A stretch of 64,000 nucleotides of DNA, from assembly GCF_900112185.1 (NCBI RefSeq), contig NZ_FOKP01000001.1, positions 496,001 to 560,000 on the forward strand, given 5' to 3'. Positions 25,871-33,761 of the stretch are shown here, piece by piece. Source of the DNA: Allobosea sp. CRIB-10 (lineage in GTDB: Bacteria; Pseudomonadota; Alphaproteobacteria; Rhizobiales; Beijerinckiaceae). Below the pieces are notes generated by a model, which saw nothing but the letters and a program-made list of their open reading frames with translations, made no database searches and had not been told where the DNA came from. Positions within the stretch are counted from its first letter, which is position 1. Every line of letters starts with the position of its first letter. Made by a program: the position numbers and the translations under genes.

Positions 25871-26526
25871 CGGCGCGCCTCATCCTCGTCGACGACCATC
25901 CGGTCATCCTGGCCGGCTTGCGGGCTCTTGTGCTCGATTTGCCGGAGCTCGAACTGGTCGGGCAAGCGAGCTGCGCATCCGAAGCGTTCGCGCTTGTCCG
26001 CAGCCAACGCCCCGATGTCGCGATCCTCGACATGGGCCTGCCGGGCATGAGTGGCTTGACTCTGGCCGAGCGCGTCCTCGAGGAGGCGCCCGACATGCGC
26101 ATCGTCATGCTGACCCATTACGAAGAGCCGAGCTATGTCCAGAAGGCGCTGCGGATCGGAATTCGCGGCTATGTCCTCAAGGCCTCCGCGGACGAAAAGG
26201 TCGCGCAGGCGATCAGAACGGTCCTGAGCGGCGGCGTCTATATCGATTCGGATCTGGAGGATTTCCGCGCCGAATGGATCCTCAAGCTCTGCCCGACTGC
26301 CGGCGCGGTTCCTGCCGCAGCCGCCGATACGCTGACCTACCGCGAAATGCAGGTCTTGCGCCTTGCCGCCGTCGGCCACTCCAACAAGGAGATCGCCCGA
26401 CGGATCGGTCTCGGCATCAAATCGGTCGAAACCTACCGCTACAGGGCCTGCAAGAAGCTGATGCTGCACTCGCGCCTCGATATCATCAGATATGGCGCCA
26501 GCCATGGTTGGATTCTCGACATCTGA
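25867..26526 (+). CDS. Response regulator, NarL/FixJ family
   Basis: 219 residues. The receiver has the acidic pair Asp9-Asp10, phosphoacceptor Asp55 (VAILDMGLPG) and Lys near 105 (GYVLKASAD), so it looks fully competent. The C-terminal LuxR-type helix-turn-helix reads LTYREMQVLRLAAVGHSNKEIARRI followed by GIKSVETYRYRACKKL. Translationally coupled to the histidine kinase. Likely a DNA-binding transcription factor controlled by that kinase; targets are unknown, though the flanking polysaccharide genes are candidates. A large hairpin follows the stop. Confidence 0.93.
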   Translation: MTARLILVDDHPVILAGLRALVLDLPELELVGQASCASEAFALVRSQRPDVAILDMGLPGMSGLTLAERVLEEAPDMRIVMLTHYEEPSYVQKALRIGIRGYVLKASADEKVAQAIRTVLSGGVYIDSDLEDFRAEWILKLCPTAGAVPAAAADTLTYREMQVLRLAAVGHSNKEIARRIGLGIKSVETYRYRACKKLMLHSRLDIIRYGASHGWILDI

Positions 26527-26538
26527 CGCGCCTGACTA

Positions 26539-26596
26539 AGAGCCTCCAGCAAAACCTGGACCCATCCAGATAGGTCGAGGTTTTGCTGGAGGCTCT
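26539..26596. repeat. Long near-perfect inverted repeat (24-bp arms, 10-base loop)
   Basis: Arms 26539-26562 and 26573-26596 pair over 24 bp with one mismatch; the outer 19 bp (starting AGAGCCTCCAGC) are perfect. The loop is CATCCAGATA. It begins 13 bases after the response-regulator stop, where a terminator would be expected, but neither strand has a T-run. It could be a Rho-independent-like transcript end, an mRNA-stabilising hairpin or a dispersed repeat. The remaining bases up to the gene at 26844 show nothing else I recognise. Confidence 0.8.
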
Positions 26597-26843
26597 AAGC
26601 CGTCGGTGCTCTGAACTCTGCTTTTCAGCTGTGCGGAGTACTCAACTTGGCCTCGTCGAAACGATAATGGCCACGCGCCGGGCAACGACACCTCCGGAAG
26701 AGCGTCGCGACTTGGAGGGCCGTTCCCGGTACGACAGGTCCCTGGGGATAGAGGCCTGCATTTGGTTGTCGCGTACGATCGTGCGGCGCTGACCAAGGCA
26801 CTGTGTCTCCCAACTGCGAGGCGACCAGACCGGCGGCACGACC

Positions 26844-27524
26844 ATGGCAAGGATTCTCGTTGCCGACGAACATGCGCTCTACCGCACCGGTCTACGCACG
26901 ATCCTGCATGCCGCGCTGCCCGAAGCCGATATTCTCGAGGCCGAGGATTTCAGCGGCCTGATGCATAGTCTGATGGAGGAACAGCCGGTTCATCTCGTGC
27001 TGGTCAGCATGGGCCTGACAGGTTCGACCGATCCGCAAGTGATCTGGGATTTCAAACGGGCCTCGCCGACGACGCGCTATGTCGTCATCTCGAGCAATGG
27101 CTCTTTCGATCAAGTCCTCCATTACATCGCAGAAGGGTTCCACGGCTTCATCTCGAAGCTGCAGCGGGATGACGAGATCGTCGAGGCGATCCAGGAGGTT
27201 CTGGCCGGGCGCCTTGCGGTCCCACGTGGCCTCACGCCGTTCGGGTCCGCCTCAGAGGGGCATCGCTTTCGCGAGGCGCCGCAGCGACGCGCCGGCTCGC
27301 AGCAGGACCCGTTCGGCCTGACCCGCCGGCAGAAGGAGGTCCTGGCCTTGCTGGCCGACGGGCTTTCGAACCGGGAGATCGCCCAGGCCCTGCACATCGC
27401 CGAACCGACGGCGAAAATTCATGTCTCGGCGTTGATGCGGACGCTCAATGTACGCAACCGGACAGAGGCCGCAGTGCTGGCCAAGGACCTCATCCGCATC
27501 CTCAAGGTCGACCCTACAACCTGA
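26844..27524 (+). CDS. LuxR/NarL-type regulator with degenerate receiver (phosphoacceptor replaced by Ser)
   Basis: 226 residues. The receiver fold is recognisable (ILVADEHALYRTGLRTIL, then FHGFISKLQRDDE), with the switch Lys kept and one acid of the acidic pair at residue 8. The phosphoacceptor position reads VLVSMGL, so Ser55 stands where Asp is required. The output domain is a normal LuxR helix-turn-helix (LTRRQKEVLALLADGLSNREIAQALHI). I expect regulation without phosphorylation, for example by ligand, dimer partner or expression level. It stands alone between the kinase operon and another LuxR-type gene. Confidence 0.9.
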   Translation: MARILVADEHALYRTGLRTILHAALPEADILEAEDFSGLMHSLMEEQPVHLVLVSMGLTGSTDPQVIWDFKRASPTTRYVVISSNGSFDQVLHYIAEGFHGFISKLQRDDEIVEAIQEVLAGRLAVPRGLTPFGSASEGHRFREAPQRRAGSQQDPFGLTRRQKEVLALLADGLSNREIAQALHIAEPTAKIHVSALMRTLNVRNRTEAAVLAKDLIRILKVDPTT

Positions 27525-27819
27525 AGTAATACGTCCGGCCTAACCCGAGGTTTTTGCAATCATCGCACGTTCTTTCTTGTAAGGTTTCTCCTGACAGGAT
27601 CGTAATTTTCCTGACAAGACGAATACATCCGAATGAACTAATTATTAACCATCGAGCCGAGGGTGCGGCATCCCTCATTGTCACCTGATGCCCACAAATG
27701 AGTAGCCAGCGCGTATTTTGCGCCAAGGCTTACGCAAAACAAAAATCACCGAAAGCGAGAGTTTTTGCCTTCTGTTGCATCCGCGACAACAGTCTTGTTT
27801 TGAGTAAAGGGGAGTAACA

Positions 27820-28572
27820 ATGGCTGACATTATCGAGACGGCCGTGCTGAGCGACAACGCCTTGCTTCGGGAGGGGATAACCCAGTTGTTGAATGGGGCA
27901 CGCTTCCGGGTGAGCCAGAGAAGCACGAGCCTCGACTTTCAAAGGCATGAGGACAGCCAGGCGGCGCCCGATCTTTTCATCGTCGTGATCGACGACATGT
28001 CCTGCTCGATCGTCGGCGACATCCGGCGACAGTTCAAGAGCGCCAAGATCGTAGCGCTCGCCTTGCGCGACAGCCGCGAGCTGATGCGCCGCGCCATGCA
28101 GCTCGGGGCGGTGGGCTACCTCGTCGAGTCCGTTTCGGCGCAAGACCTCATCACCTCGCTGGAGGTCGTGATCGCCAACGGCGCCGTCTTCCCTCCCGAT
28201 CTGCTCTCGCAGTTCTCCGAAGTCGCGGTCGAGCCGCAGCGGCTCCTCCAGGACGTGCAGCGCAGAGCGGACGGCTCGCCGTTCCAGGGTCTTTCCGCCC
28301 GGGAAGTGAGCATTCTGGAAGGCCTCATGCTGGGCGAATCCAACAAGGTGATCGCTCGCAAGCTCGATATCGCCGAAGCCACCGTGAAGGTTCACGTCAA
28401 GGCGATCCTGCGCAAGGTCCGCGTCAGGAACCGCACCCAGGCCGCCATGTGGGCGATGCAGAACTCGGTGACCCGCATCCCGGTGGTCGAAGAGGCCGAC
28501 ACGGTGGAGGACACACCGCTGCCGATCATCGCCACGCGACCGGACATGATGAGCTCGCCTCGTCTCGTGTGA
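27820..28572 (+). CDS. LuxR-type regulator with strongly degenerate receiver
   Basis: 250 residues from ATG 27820 with GGGGAG upstream. The N-terminal 120 residues align loosely with a receiver, but the usual Asp is not at the expected spacing (FIVVIDDMS) and the switch Lys is Glu (GYLVESVSAQ). The C-terminal part is a clear LuxR helix-turn-helix (LSAREVSILEGLMLGESNKVIARKL, EATVKVHVKAIL) with a 40-residue extension. Such regulators act independently of phosphorylation. The 295 bp before it are AT-richer than average and presumably hold its promoter, though I cannot fix -35/-10 boxes. The polysaccharide glycosyltransferase gene starts 29 bp after its stop. Confidence 0.88.
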   Translation: MADIIETAVLSDNALLREGITQLLNGARFRVSQRSTSLDFQRHEDSQAAPDLFIVVIDDMSCSIVGDIRRQFKSAKIVALALRDSRELMRRAMQLGAVGYLVESVSAQDLITSLEVVIANGAVFPPDLLSQFSEVAVEPQRLLQDVQRRADGSPFQGLSAREVSILEGLMLGESNKVIARKLDIAEATVKVHVKAILRKVRVRNRTQAAMWAMQNSVTRIPVVEEADTVEDTPLPIIATRPDMMSSPRLV

Positions 28573-28601
28573 TCGGATCCCCTCAGCGCCGGAGCCAGCC
28601 C

Positions 28602-29414
28602 ATGATCGTGACAATCGTGACCCCGACGCTGAACGCCGTCGATTATCTGAAGGAATGCATCGAGTCCGCGCGCCGCAACGCGACGCGCGGCGTCGAGATC
28701 GAGCATGTGATCGTCGACGGCGGCAGTACCGACGGTACCGTCGAGCTCGCTCGCAGCTATGGGCTTCGGGTGATGCAGGGCAAGGACAGCGGCATCTTCG
28801 ATGCCATCAACAAGGGCTCGTTCAACTCCTCCGGCGAACTGCTGGGCTTTCTCGGCGCCGACGACGTCATGCTGCCGGGCGCGGCTGCGGCCGTCGTCGA
28901 CGCTTATTGCGAGAGCCGTCGACGCTGGGTGGTCGGCGCCATCCGGTGGATCGATTCGAACGGGCACAGTCTCGGCGGCCTCGCAGCGCCTCCGAACTGG
29001 ATGACGCCCGCCATGCTGGTCTGCCTGGGCTGGAACCCGATCATGCACATGGCGACCTATTTCTCCCGGACCTTCTTCGAAGAGCTCGGCGGCTTCGACA
29101 TCGCCTACAAGGACGCCGGGGACTACGACATGTTCTGCCGGGCCCTGGCGAAGGAGCCCTATGGCCGGATCGACCGGCCGATCGCCTGCTTCCGCCGGAC
29201 CGGCGTCAACAACAGCGCGATTCATGGGAGCCGTACGGCCGCCGAATGCGCGAAGGTCTACGCGCAGCACGGCCCCTCGTCGCAGGCTGAGCGCCAGTTC
29301 TGGCGTCTCCTGCTGAAGGCCTATTTCAATCTCGGCAACCCCGATTGGCTGCTGTCGAAAATGGCGGATTCGACGCGCACGACGCTGAGGCTGCAGCCAA
29401 AGGCGCATTTCTGA
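28602..29414 (+). CDS. Glycosyltransferase family 2
   Basis: 270 residues from ATG 28602 with GGAG seven bases upstream (28591-28594). The N-terminus MIVTIVTPTLNAVDYLKECIESA and the motif IVDGGSTDGT are the nucleotide-sugar binding signature of GT2 enzymes. KDSGIFDAINKG is the WbdN/WcaA-like segment, and KDAGDYDMFCR matches the acceptor-side ED-like motif. No membrane helices, so it is probably associated with the inner face of the membrane and extends a lipid-linked sugar. Close spacing to the preceding LuxR-type gene suggests co-transcription. Confidence 0.9.
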   Translation: MIVTIVTPTLNAVDYLKECIESARRNATRGVEIEHVIVDGGSTDGTVELARSYGLRVMQGKDSGIFDAINKGSFNSSGELLGFLGADDVMLPGAAAAVVDAYCESRRRWVVGAIRWIDSNGHSLGGLAAPPNWMTPAMLVCLGWNPIMHMATYFSRTFFEELGGFDIAYKDAGDYDMFCRALAKEPYGRIDRPIACFRRTGVNNSAIHGSRTAAECAKVYAQHGPSSQAERQFWRLLLKAYFNLGNPDWLLSKMADSTRTTLRLQPKAHF

Positions 29415-29676
29415 TCCCGGCCTCGCCGAAGGCGGCAGTGACCACGCCGCCTGTTCGTGACCTCGGCAATCATCGGCGCGACCCGTCCGGAACCACTCCA
29501 CGCCGGTGCTGGAGCCGAAGATCACGGCGGCGATCGAGGCGTGGATCGACGCGGCCCGCCAGCCTCACGGCGGTCCGGCCCCCTGGACTTTCTCCCCCGG
29601 ACGTCCGCTGACGCCGATTCACTTGCAGTTCCCGCAAAATAGATCGATCTAGTATACTTCTTTGCGAGGGCGGGCA

Positions 29677-30126
29677 GTGCTGACCAACAAGGGCAAATAC
29701 GGCATCAAGGCGATGATCCATCTCGCCGGCCTCGATGCCGGCGAGACCGCCCAGATCTCCGAAATCGCCCAGCGCAACAACATCTCCAAGAAGTTTCTCG
29801 ACGCCATCCTGCTCGATCTGCGCAATGCCGGCATGTTGCGTAGCAAGAAGGGACCGGGCGGCGGCTACGCACTGGCAAAGCCGGCCCGCGCCATCAAGGT
29901 CGGGGCGGTGATCCGGGCCCTGGAAGGGCCGATCGCACCGATCGAATGCGCCAGCCAGTCGGCCTTTCGGCCTTGCCGGGACTGCGACGACATCGAAGCC
30001 TGCGTCGTCCGCTCGGTCATGCGCGAGGCGCGCGACGCGATCGCAGCGGTGGTCGACAACACCACTATCGCCGATCTCGTGAGTCGCGCGGCGGCGTACA
30101 AGCCAGAGATCGACTTCGCCATATAA
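29677..30126 (+). CDS. Rrf2-family transcriptional regulator with Cys cluster
   Basis: 149 residues from GTG 29677 (GAGGG at 29666-29670); TTG 29662 is a longer alternative. The N-terminal winged helix is typical of Rrf2 (LTNKGKYGIKAMIHLA, NNISKKFLDAILLDLRNAGMLRSKKGPGGGY). Four cysteines follow in CX8CX2CX5C spacing (IECAS ... RPCRDCDDIEAC), where IscR/NsrR-type members bind an iron-sulfur cluster. It could therefore sense iron, redox state or nitric oxide. It stands alone, with its 3' end facing the aminotransferase operon. Confidence 0.9.
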   Translation: MLTNKGKYGIKAMIHLAGLDAGETAQISEIAQRNNISKKFLDAILLDLRNAGMLRSKKGPGGGYALAKPARAIKVGAVIRALEGPIAPIECASQSAFRPCRDCDDIEACVVRSVMREARDAIAAVVDNTTIADLVSRAAAYKPEIDFAI

Positions 30127-30326
30127 ACCGACTTCGGTACAGATGCTTTTCCGGGAGCGGAAACCGCATCCCCATGAGAGCTGAAGCTGTACTGACCGAT
30201 CTCTGCACGGCGGATGATCGAGCAGTGACGGGCTCCACCCGCCAATGCCGTCCGCCTGACCGCAATCGTGGGACCGATCCGACGATCGGCCGCGACGGAT
30301 TGGCGACGTCCGATCTCAAACCGAGC

Positions 30327-31658
30327 TCAACGCGGCACAGGAGCTACCGCCGGGTAGGTCAGCCGAAGTGCCCGCTCCAATGCTTCGACCAACTGGTCAG
30401 CATTCTCCTTCGAAAAGATCATCGGCGGCCGGATCTTGAGCAGATTGCGACCGGCGCCGGTGATGCCGACGAGGACGCCCTGCTGCAGAAGCTCTTCGAT
30501 GAGCGCGCGCGCGATTTCAGGCGCAGGCGCCTGGTTCGCGCGATCCCTGACGATCTCGACGCCGACGAACAGACCGGTGCCGCGGACATCGCCGATGCGC
30601 TCGTCCTTTTCCATCAGCCTGGCGAGCCGATCGCGCAGATAAGCGCCGACATCAAGCGCATTCTCCTGCAAACCCTCGTCCCGCAGCACGTCGAGCACTG
30701 CGATGCCGGCTGCGGCGACGACCTGATTGCCACCGAAGGTGTTGAAGTAGCGCTCGGTCTTCAAGAAGCCTTCGACCAGCTCGCGGCGCGTGATGACGAC
30801 GGCGAGCGGCAGCCCGTTGCCCATCGGTTTGGCCATGGTGACGATGTCAGGCGTGATCCCGGCGTGCTGGAAGCCCCAGAAATGTGTGCCGGTGCGACCG
30901 AGCGCGGACTGCACTTCGTCGGCGACGATCAGCGCGCCGGACTTGCGGACCTCGGCGATCGCCTCGTCGAGATAGCCGGCCGGTGGGCTGTAGAGGCCGT
31001 CACTGGCGAAGACCGGGCAGGCGAAGAACGCCGCCGGCCGGTGCCCGCGCTCGGCGAGGCCGGCGATGGCCCGGCGATACTGCTCAGCGTATTCGGAGGC
31101 CGTCAGCTTCGGCGTCTTGTCGCCGACGCCGCGATGCTCCGGAGCGGGCACGGTCGCGACCCAGCCCTGCTGGCGCTCGGGGGGAAGCGTCGAGGAATCG
31201 AGCGCGCCGATGATCGTCGAATTGCCGTGGAAGGCCGAGCGGGTGATCAGCGCGCCGCTGCCGCCGGAATTGGCCATGGCGATCCGCCAGGCGAGCTCGT
31301 TCGCCTCGGTGCCCGAGCAGACGAACATGCAGACCTTGAGCGGGTCCGGCATGGTCTCGGCGAGTCGCTCGGCGTAGTCGACGATCAATTCGCTGGGATA
31401 GCGGGTGTTGGAATTGAAGGTTGCGAGCTGGCGGCTCGCCGCCTCGACCACGCGCGGATGGCAGTGACCGACATGCGGGACGTTGTTGTAGGCGTCGAGA
31501 TAGCGCTTGCCGTTCGCGTCGGTCACCCAGACGCCCTCGCCGCGCACCGGCGCGAACGGGGCCTGGTAGAATTGCTTGTACATCGGCCCGAGCAGGCGGG
31601 CGCGGCGTTCCATCAGCGTGTCGTACATGGCGAGCGTCTTTCCGAGGGAGACTGTCAA
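30327..31658 (-). CDS. Class III PLP enzyme, AGXT2-like (aminotransferase or phospho-lyase)
   Basis: 443 residues. Fold type I class III features: CSGTEANELAWRIA (phosphate-binding region), LIVADEVQSALGRTG (PLP Asp) and TMAKPMGNG (PLP Lys). The sequence resembles AGXT2L enzymes, some of which are phospho-lyases acting on phosphoethanolamine or 5-phosphohydroxylysine rather than transaminases. The upstream gene, which overlaps it by 4 nt, encodes an APH-fold kinase. This is the same pairing as hydroxylysine kinase and its phospho-lyase, so I favour elimination of a phosphorylated amino alcohol. Plain transamination of a polyamine is the alternative. It is the last gene of the minus-strand operon. 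Confidence 0.85.
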   Translation of the reverse strand: MTVSLGKTLAMYDTLMERRARLLGPMYKQFYQAPFAPVRGEGVWVTDANGKRYLDAYNNVPHVGHCHPRVVEAASRQLATFNSNTRYPSELIVDYAERLAETMPDPLKVCMFVCSGTEANELAWRIAMANSGGSGALITRSAFHGNSTIIGALDSSTLPPERQQGWVATVPAPEHRGVGDKTPKLTASEYAEQYRRAIAGLAERGHRPAAFFACPVFASDGLYSPPAGYLDEAIAEVRKSGALIVADEVQSALGRTGTHFWGFQHAGITPDIVTMAKPMGNGLPLAVVITRRELVEGFLKTERYFNTFGGNQVVAAAGIAVLDVLRDEGLQENALDVGAYLRDRLARLMEKDERIGDVRGTGLFVGVEIVRDRANQAPAPEIARALIEELLQQGVLVGITGAGRNLLKIRPPMIFSKENADQLVEALERALRLTYPAVAPVPR

Positions 31659-32716
31659 CGGTTGCCGAGGCCGGCGGCCTCGGCGAGGCGAGCGTGGAGT
31701 TCGGTAGGGGATAGCGCGTCGCAGCGGGCGAGCGCTTCCCAGCCGAAGCGGCTGACATCGTCGCGATAGGAGGTGGTCGCGGCGGGGTTGGCCTGGCGGC
31801 GCCAGGAGACGATGAGCTCGCGGGTCACGAGCCGCGCCTGGATGAGAACCGGCAGAACCGCGATCTCGTCCGTCTCGAGCGGCAGGACCCGGGCATAGCC
31901 CTTCACCACCTGTGCCATCGCGCTCGGCGGGTCGGCCTCGCGATAGAGCAGATGCGCCGCCGCAATCGCGACCTCGGCGACGCGGATCGTCCTGATCATG
32001 TCGCCGAAATCGATGATGCCGGAGACCGAGCCGTCCTGCGGCTGCAGCAGCAGGTTGTTCTGGTTGAGGTCGTTATGGATGACCTGCCGGGGCAGCGCCG
32101 GCAGAAGCGGCGCGACGGCCTCGGCGAAGCGATCGAGCACGCGCTCCGCCAGAGCCTTGCGCTGGCCGGTATCGAGGAAGGCGACCTTCTCGCGCAGGCT
32201 GGCAAAGTGGACGAGGTCCCAGATGAAAGCCCGGTGCGCGCCCGGATGATCGAAATCAGCCAGCGCCCGATCGAGCCGGGCCGCCAGCATGCCGATCTCG
32301 ACCCGCTGGGCCCGCGACAAGGCGCTGCCGAGGGCAGGCTCACCCGGCAGATAGGTCAGGACGCGCAGCAGATTGCGCCGGCCGCCGCTTTCATGCACGA
32401 CGATGGTGCTGCCATCGCGTGCGGCAACCACGCGCGGCACCGGCAGGGCCGGATCGGTCCGCGCCAGATGGGTGAGCGCCGCGTTCTGGAAGGCGAGCTC
32501 CTCGGCGCTGTCGGAGTCGCCGCAGATCTTGAAGACGACGTCGCGGCCATCCGCGCAGGCGACATGAAGGTTGAGGTCGCGCTCACCGCTGATCCGCGCG
32601 AGGGAACCGCTGATCCCGAAATGTTCGCGCAGCATTTGCGCCAGTTCATCGCCAGCGAACTGGGGCAGCGGCGCCATCAGCGCATCGTCCAGAGCGGGCG
32701 CAGCAAGACCGCTCAC
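31655..32716 (-). CDS. APH-fold small-molecule kinase (hydroxylysine kinase-like)
   Basis: 353 residues. The phosphotransferase signature is VIHNDLNQNNLLL (catalytic loop, HxDxxxxN) followed by GIIDFGDM (metal-binding Asp). The N-terminal lobe shows VVFKIC with the ATP-binding Lys. The family phosphorylates hydroxyls of aminoglycosides, choline, homoserine or hydroxylysine. Overlaps at both ends (4 nt with the PLP enzyme gene and 4 nt with the deacetylase gene) place it firmly in a catabolic operon. A hydroxyl-bearing amine substrate is inferred; antibiotic resistance is unlikely in this setting. Confidence 0.85.
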   Translation of the reverse strand: MSGLAAPALDDALMAPLPQFAGDELAQMLREHFGISGSLARISGERDLNLHVACADGRDVVFKICGDSDSAEELAFQNAALTHLARTDPALPVPRVVAARDGSTIVVHESGGRRNLLRVLTYLPGEPALGSALSRAQRVEIGMLAARLDRALADFDHPGAHRAFIWDLVHFASLREKVAFLDTGQRKALAERVLDRFAEAVAPLLPALPRQVIHNDLNQNNLLLQPQDGSVSGIIDFGDMIRTIRVAEVAIAAAHLLYREADPPSAMAQVVKGYARVLPLETDEIAVLPVLIQARLVTRELIVSWRRQANPAATTSYRDDVSRFGWEALARCDALSPTELHARLAEAAGLGNR

Positions 32717-33741
32717 GCCATCGCCTCCTGGAAGCCGGTCAGGAACGCCGCGAGATTGTCGCCCAGCACCGGCGAGGGATAGCCGCCTTCCTGAATGATC
32801 ACGGTCGGGCGTCGTAAGCCGGCGAGGCTCTCGCCCATGCGCCGGAAGCCTTCCGTCGTCACGGCAGTGCAGGCGAAGGGATCGGCCACCGAGGGATCGA
32901 GGCCGAGCGCGATCACCAGGATATCGGGCGAGAAGGCCTTGGCCCGCTCGACCGCATGCCGGACGGCGGCGAGATAGACCTCGTCGTCCGCCCGCTCCGG
33001 AACCGGCAGGTTGAGGTTGAAGCCCTCCCCCTCCCCCGCACCGATCTCGTCGGCATAGCCGGCATAGAACGGGTAGACCGTCGCCGGGTCGGCATGGACC
33101 GAGATGGTCTGCACGTCGGCGCGATCATAGAACAGCTGCTGCGTGCCGTTGCCATGATGGACATCGACATCGAGGATGGTGACGCGCGAGGCGTGATCGC
33201 GCGCCAAGGTCGCCGCCAGCGCGGTATTGTTGAGGAAGCAATAGCCGCAAGCCTGGTCGCGATAGGCGTGATGCCCCGGCGGCCGGCACAGGGCATAGGC
33301 CGCCCGCTCGCCATTCAGCACCCGCGCCGTCGCCTCGATTGCGGTCGCACCGCTGGCGAGGATCGCCGCCCAGCTGTCGGCGAGCAGCACGCTCGCCGCA
33401 TCGGCGATGTAGTAGCCGGCCCGCCCCAAAAGGTCCTGCGGCAGCTGGCGCATATAGGCGTTGGGATGCAGGCTCGGCCGTAATTCCTCGCTCGCCGGGA
33501 AGCGCTGCTTCCAGGCGGCGAAGCCGGTTTCGAGAAAGGCGAGATAACCGGCGTCATGAACCCGCCGGATCAGCGCCATGTCGGCCGGTCCGGGCGCGAC
33601 CACCGCCTCGGTGCAGCCTTCGGCCGCCGCGAGCAGGACGCGCGCCCGGTCCGGCACCTCCAGCGCCGTGGTGAGCGTGCCCCCCGAAAGCCGGGTGCGC
33701 ACGTGGTGACCATACTGGTCGGGATGGAAGATCGTCTTCAT
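32713..33741 (-). CDS. Histone deacetylase superfamily, acetylpolyamine amidohydrolase-like
   Basis: 342 residues. All active-site elements of the zinc deacetylase family are visible: RPPGHHAY (catalytic His157-His158), DVDVHHGNGT (zinc ligands Asp193 and His195), LGLDPSVADP (zinc ligand Asp282) and QEGGY (catalytic Tyr). Bacterial members remove acetyl groups from acetylated polyamines or related amides. Its place between a binding-protein gene and a kinase gene suggests that an imported N-acetylated amine is deacetylated in the cytoplasm before further breakdown. It overlaps the kinase gene by 4 nt. Confidence 0.92.
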   Translation of the reverse strand: MKTIFHPDQYGHHVRTRLSGGTLTTALEVPDRARVLLAAAEGCTEAVVAPGPADMALIRRVHDAGYLAFLETGFAAWKQRFPASEELRPSLHPNAYMRQLPQDLLGRAGYYIADAASVLLADSWAAILASGATAIEATARVLNGERAAYALCRPPGHHAYRDQACGYCFLNNTALAATLARDHASRVTILDVDVHHGNGTQQLFYDRADVQTISVHADPATVYPFYAGYADEIGAGEGEGFNLNLPVPERADDEVYLAAVRHAVERAKAFSPDILVIALGLDPSVADPFACTAVTTEGFRRMGESLAGLRRPTVIIQEGGYPSPVLGDNLAAFLTGFQEAMA

Positions 33742-33761
33742 CTCGGGCAGTCCTCAAAGGC

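Noticed and set aside
26667..26792. Short open frame between the response regulator and the next LuxR-type gene
   Set aside because: 42 residues, overlapping frames on both strands, no RBS and no similarity recognised.
31655..32716. Aminoglycoside resistance gene
   Set aside because: Although the fold is APH-like, the gene is overlapped on both sides by catabolic genes, favouring a metabolic kinase.
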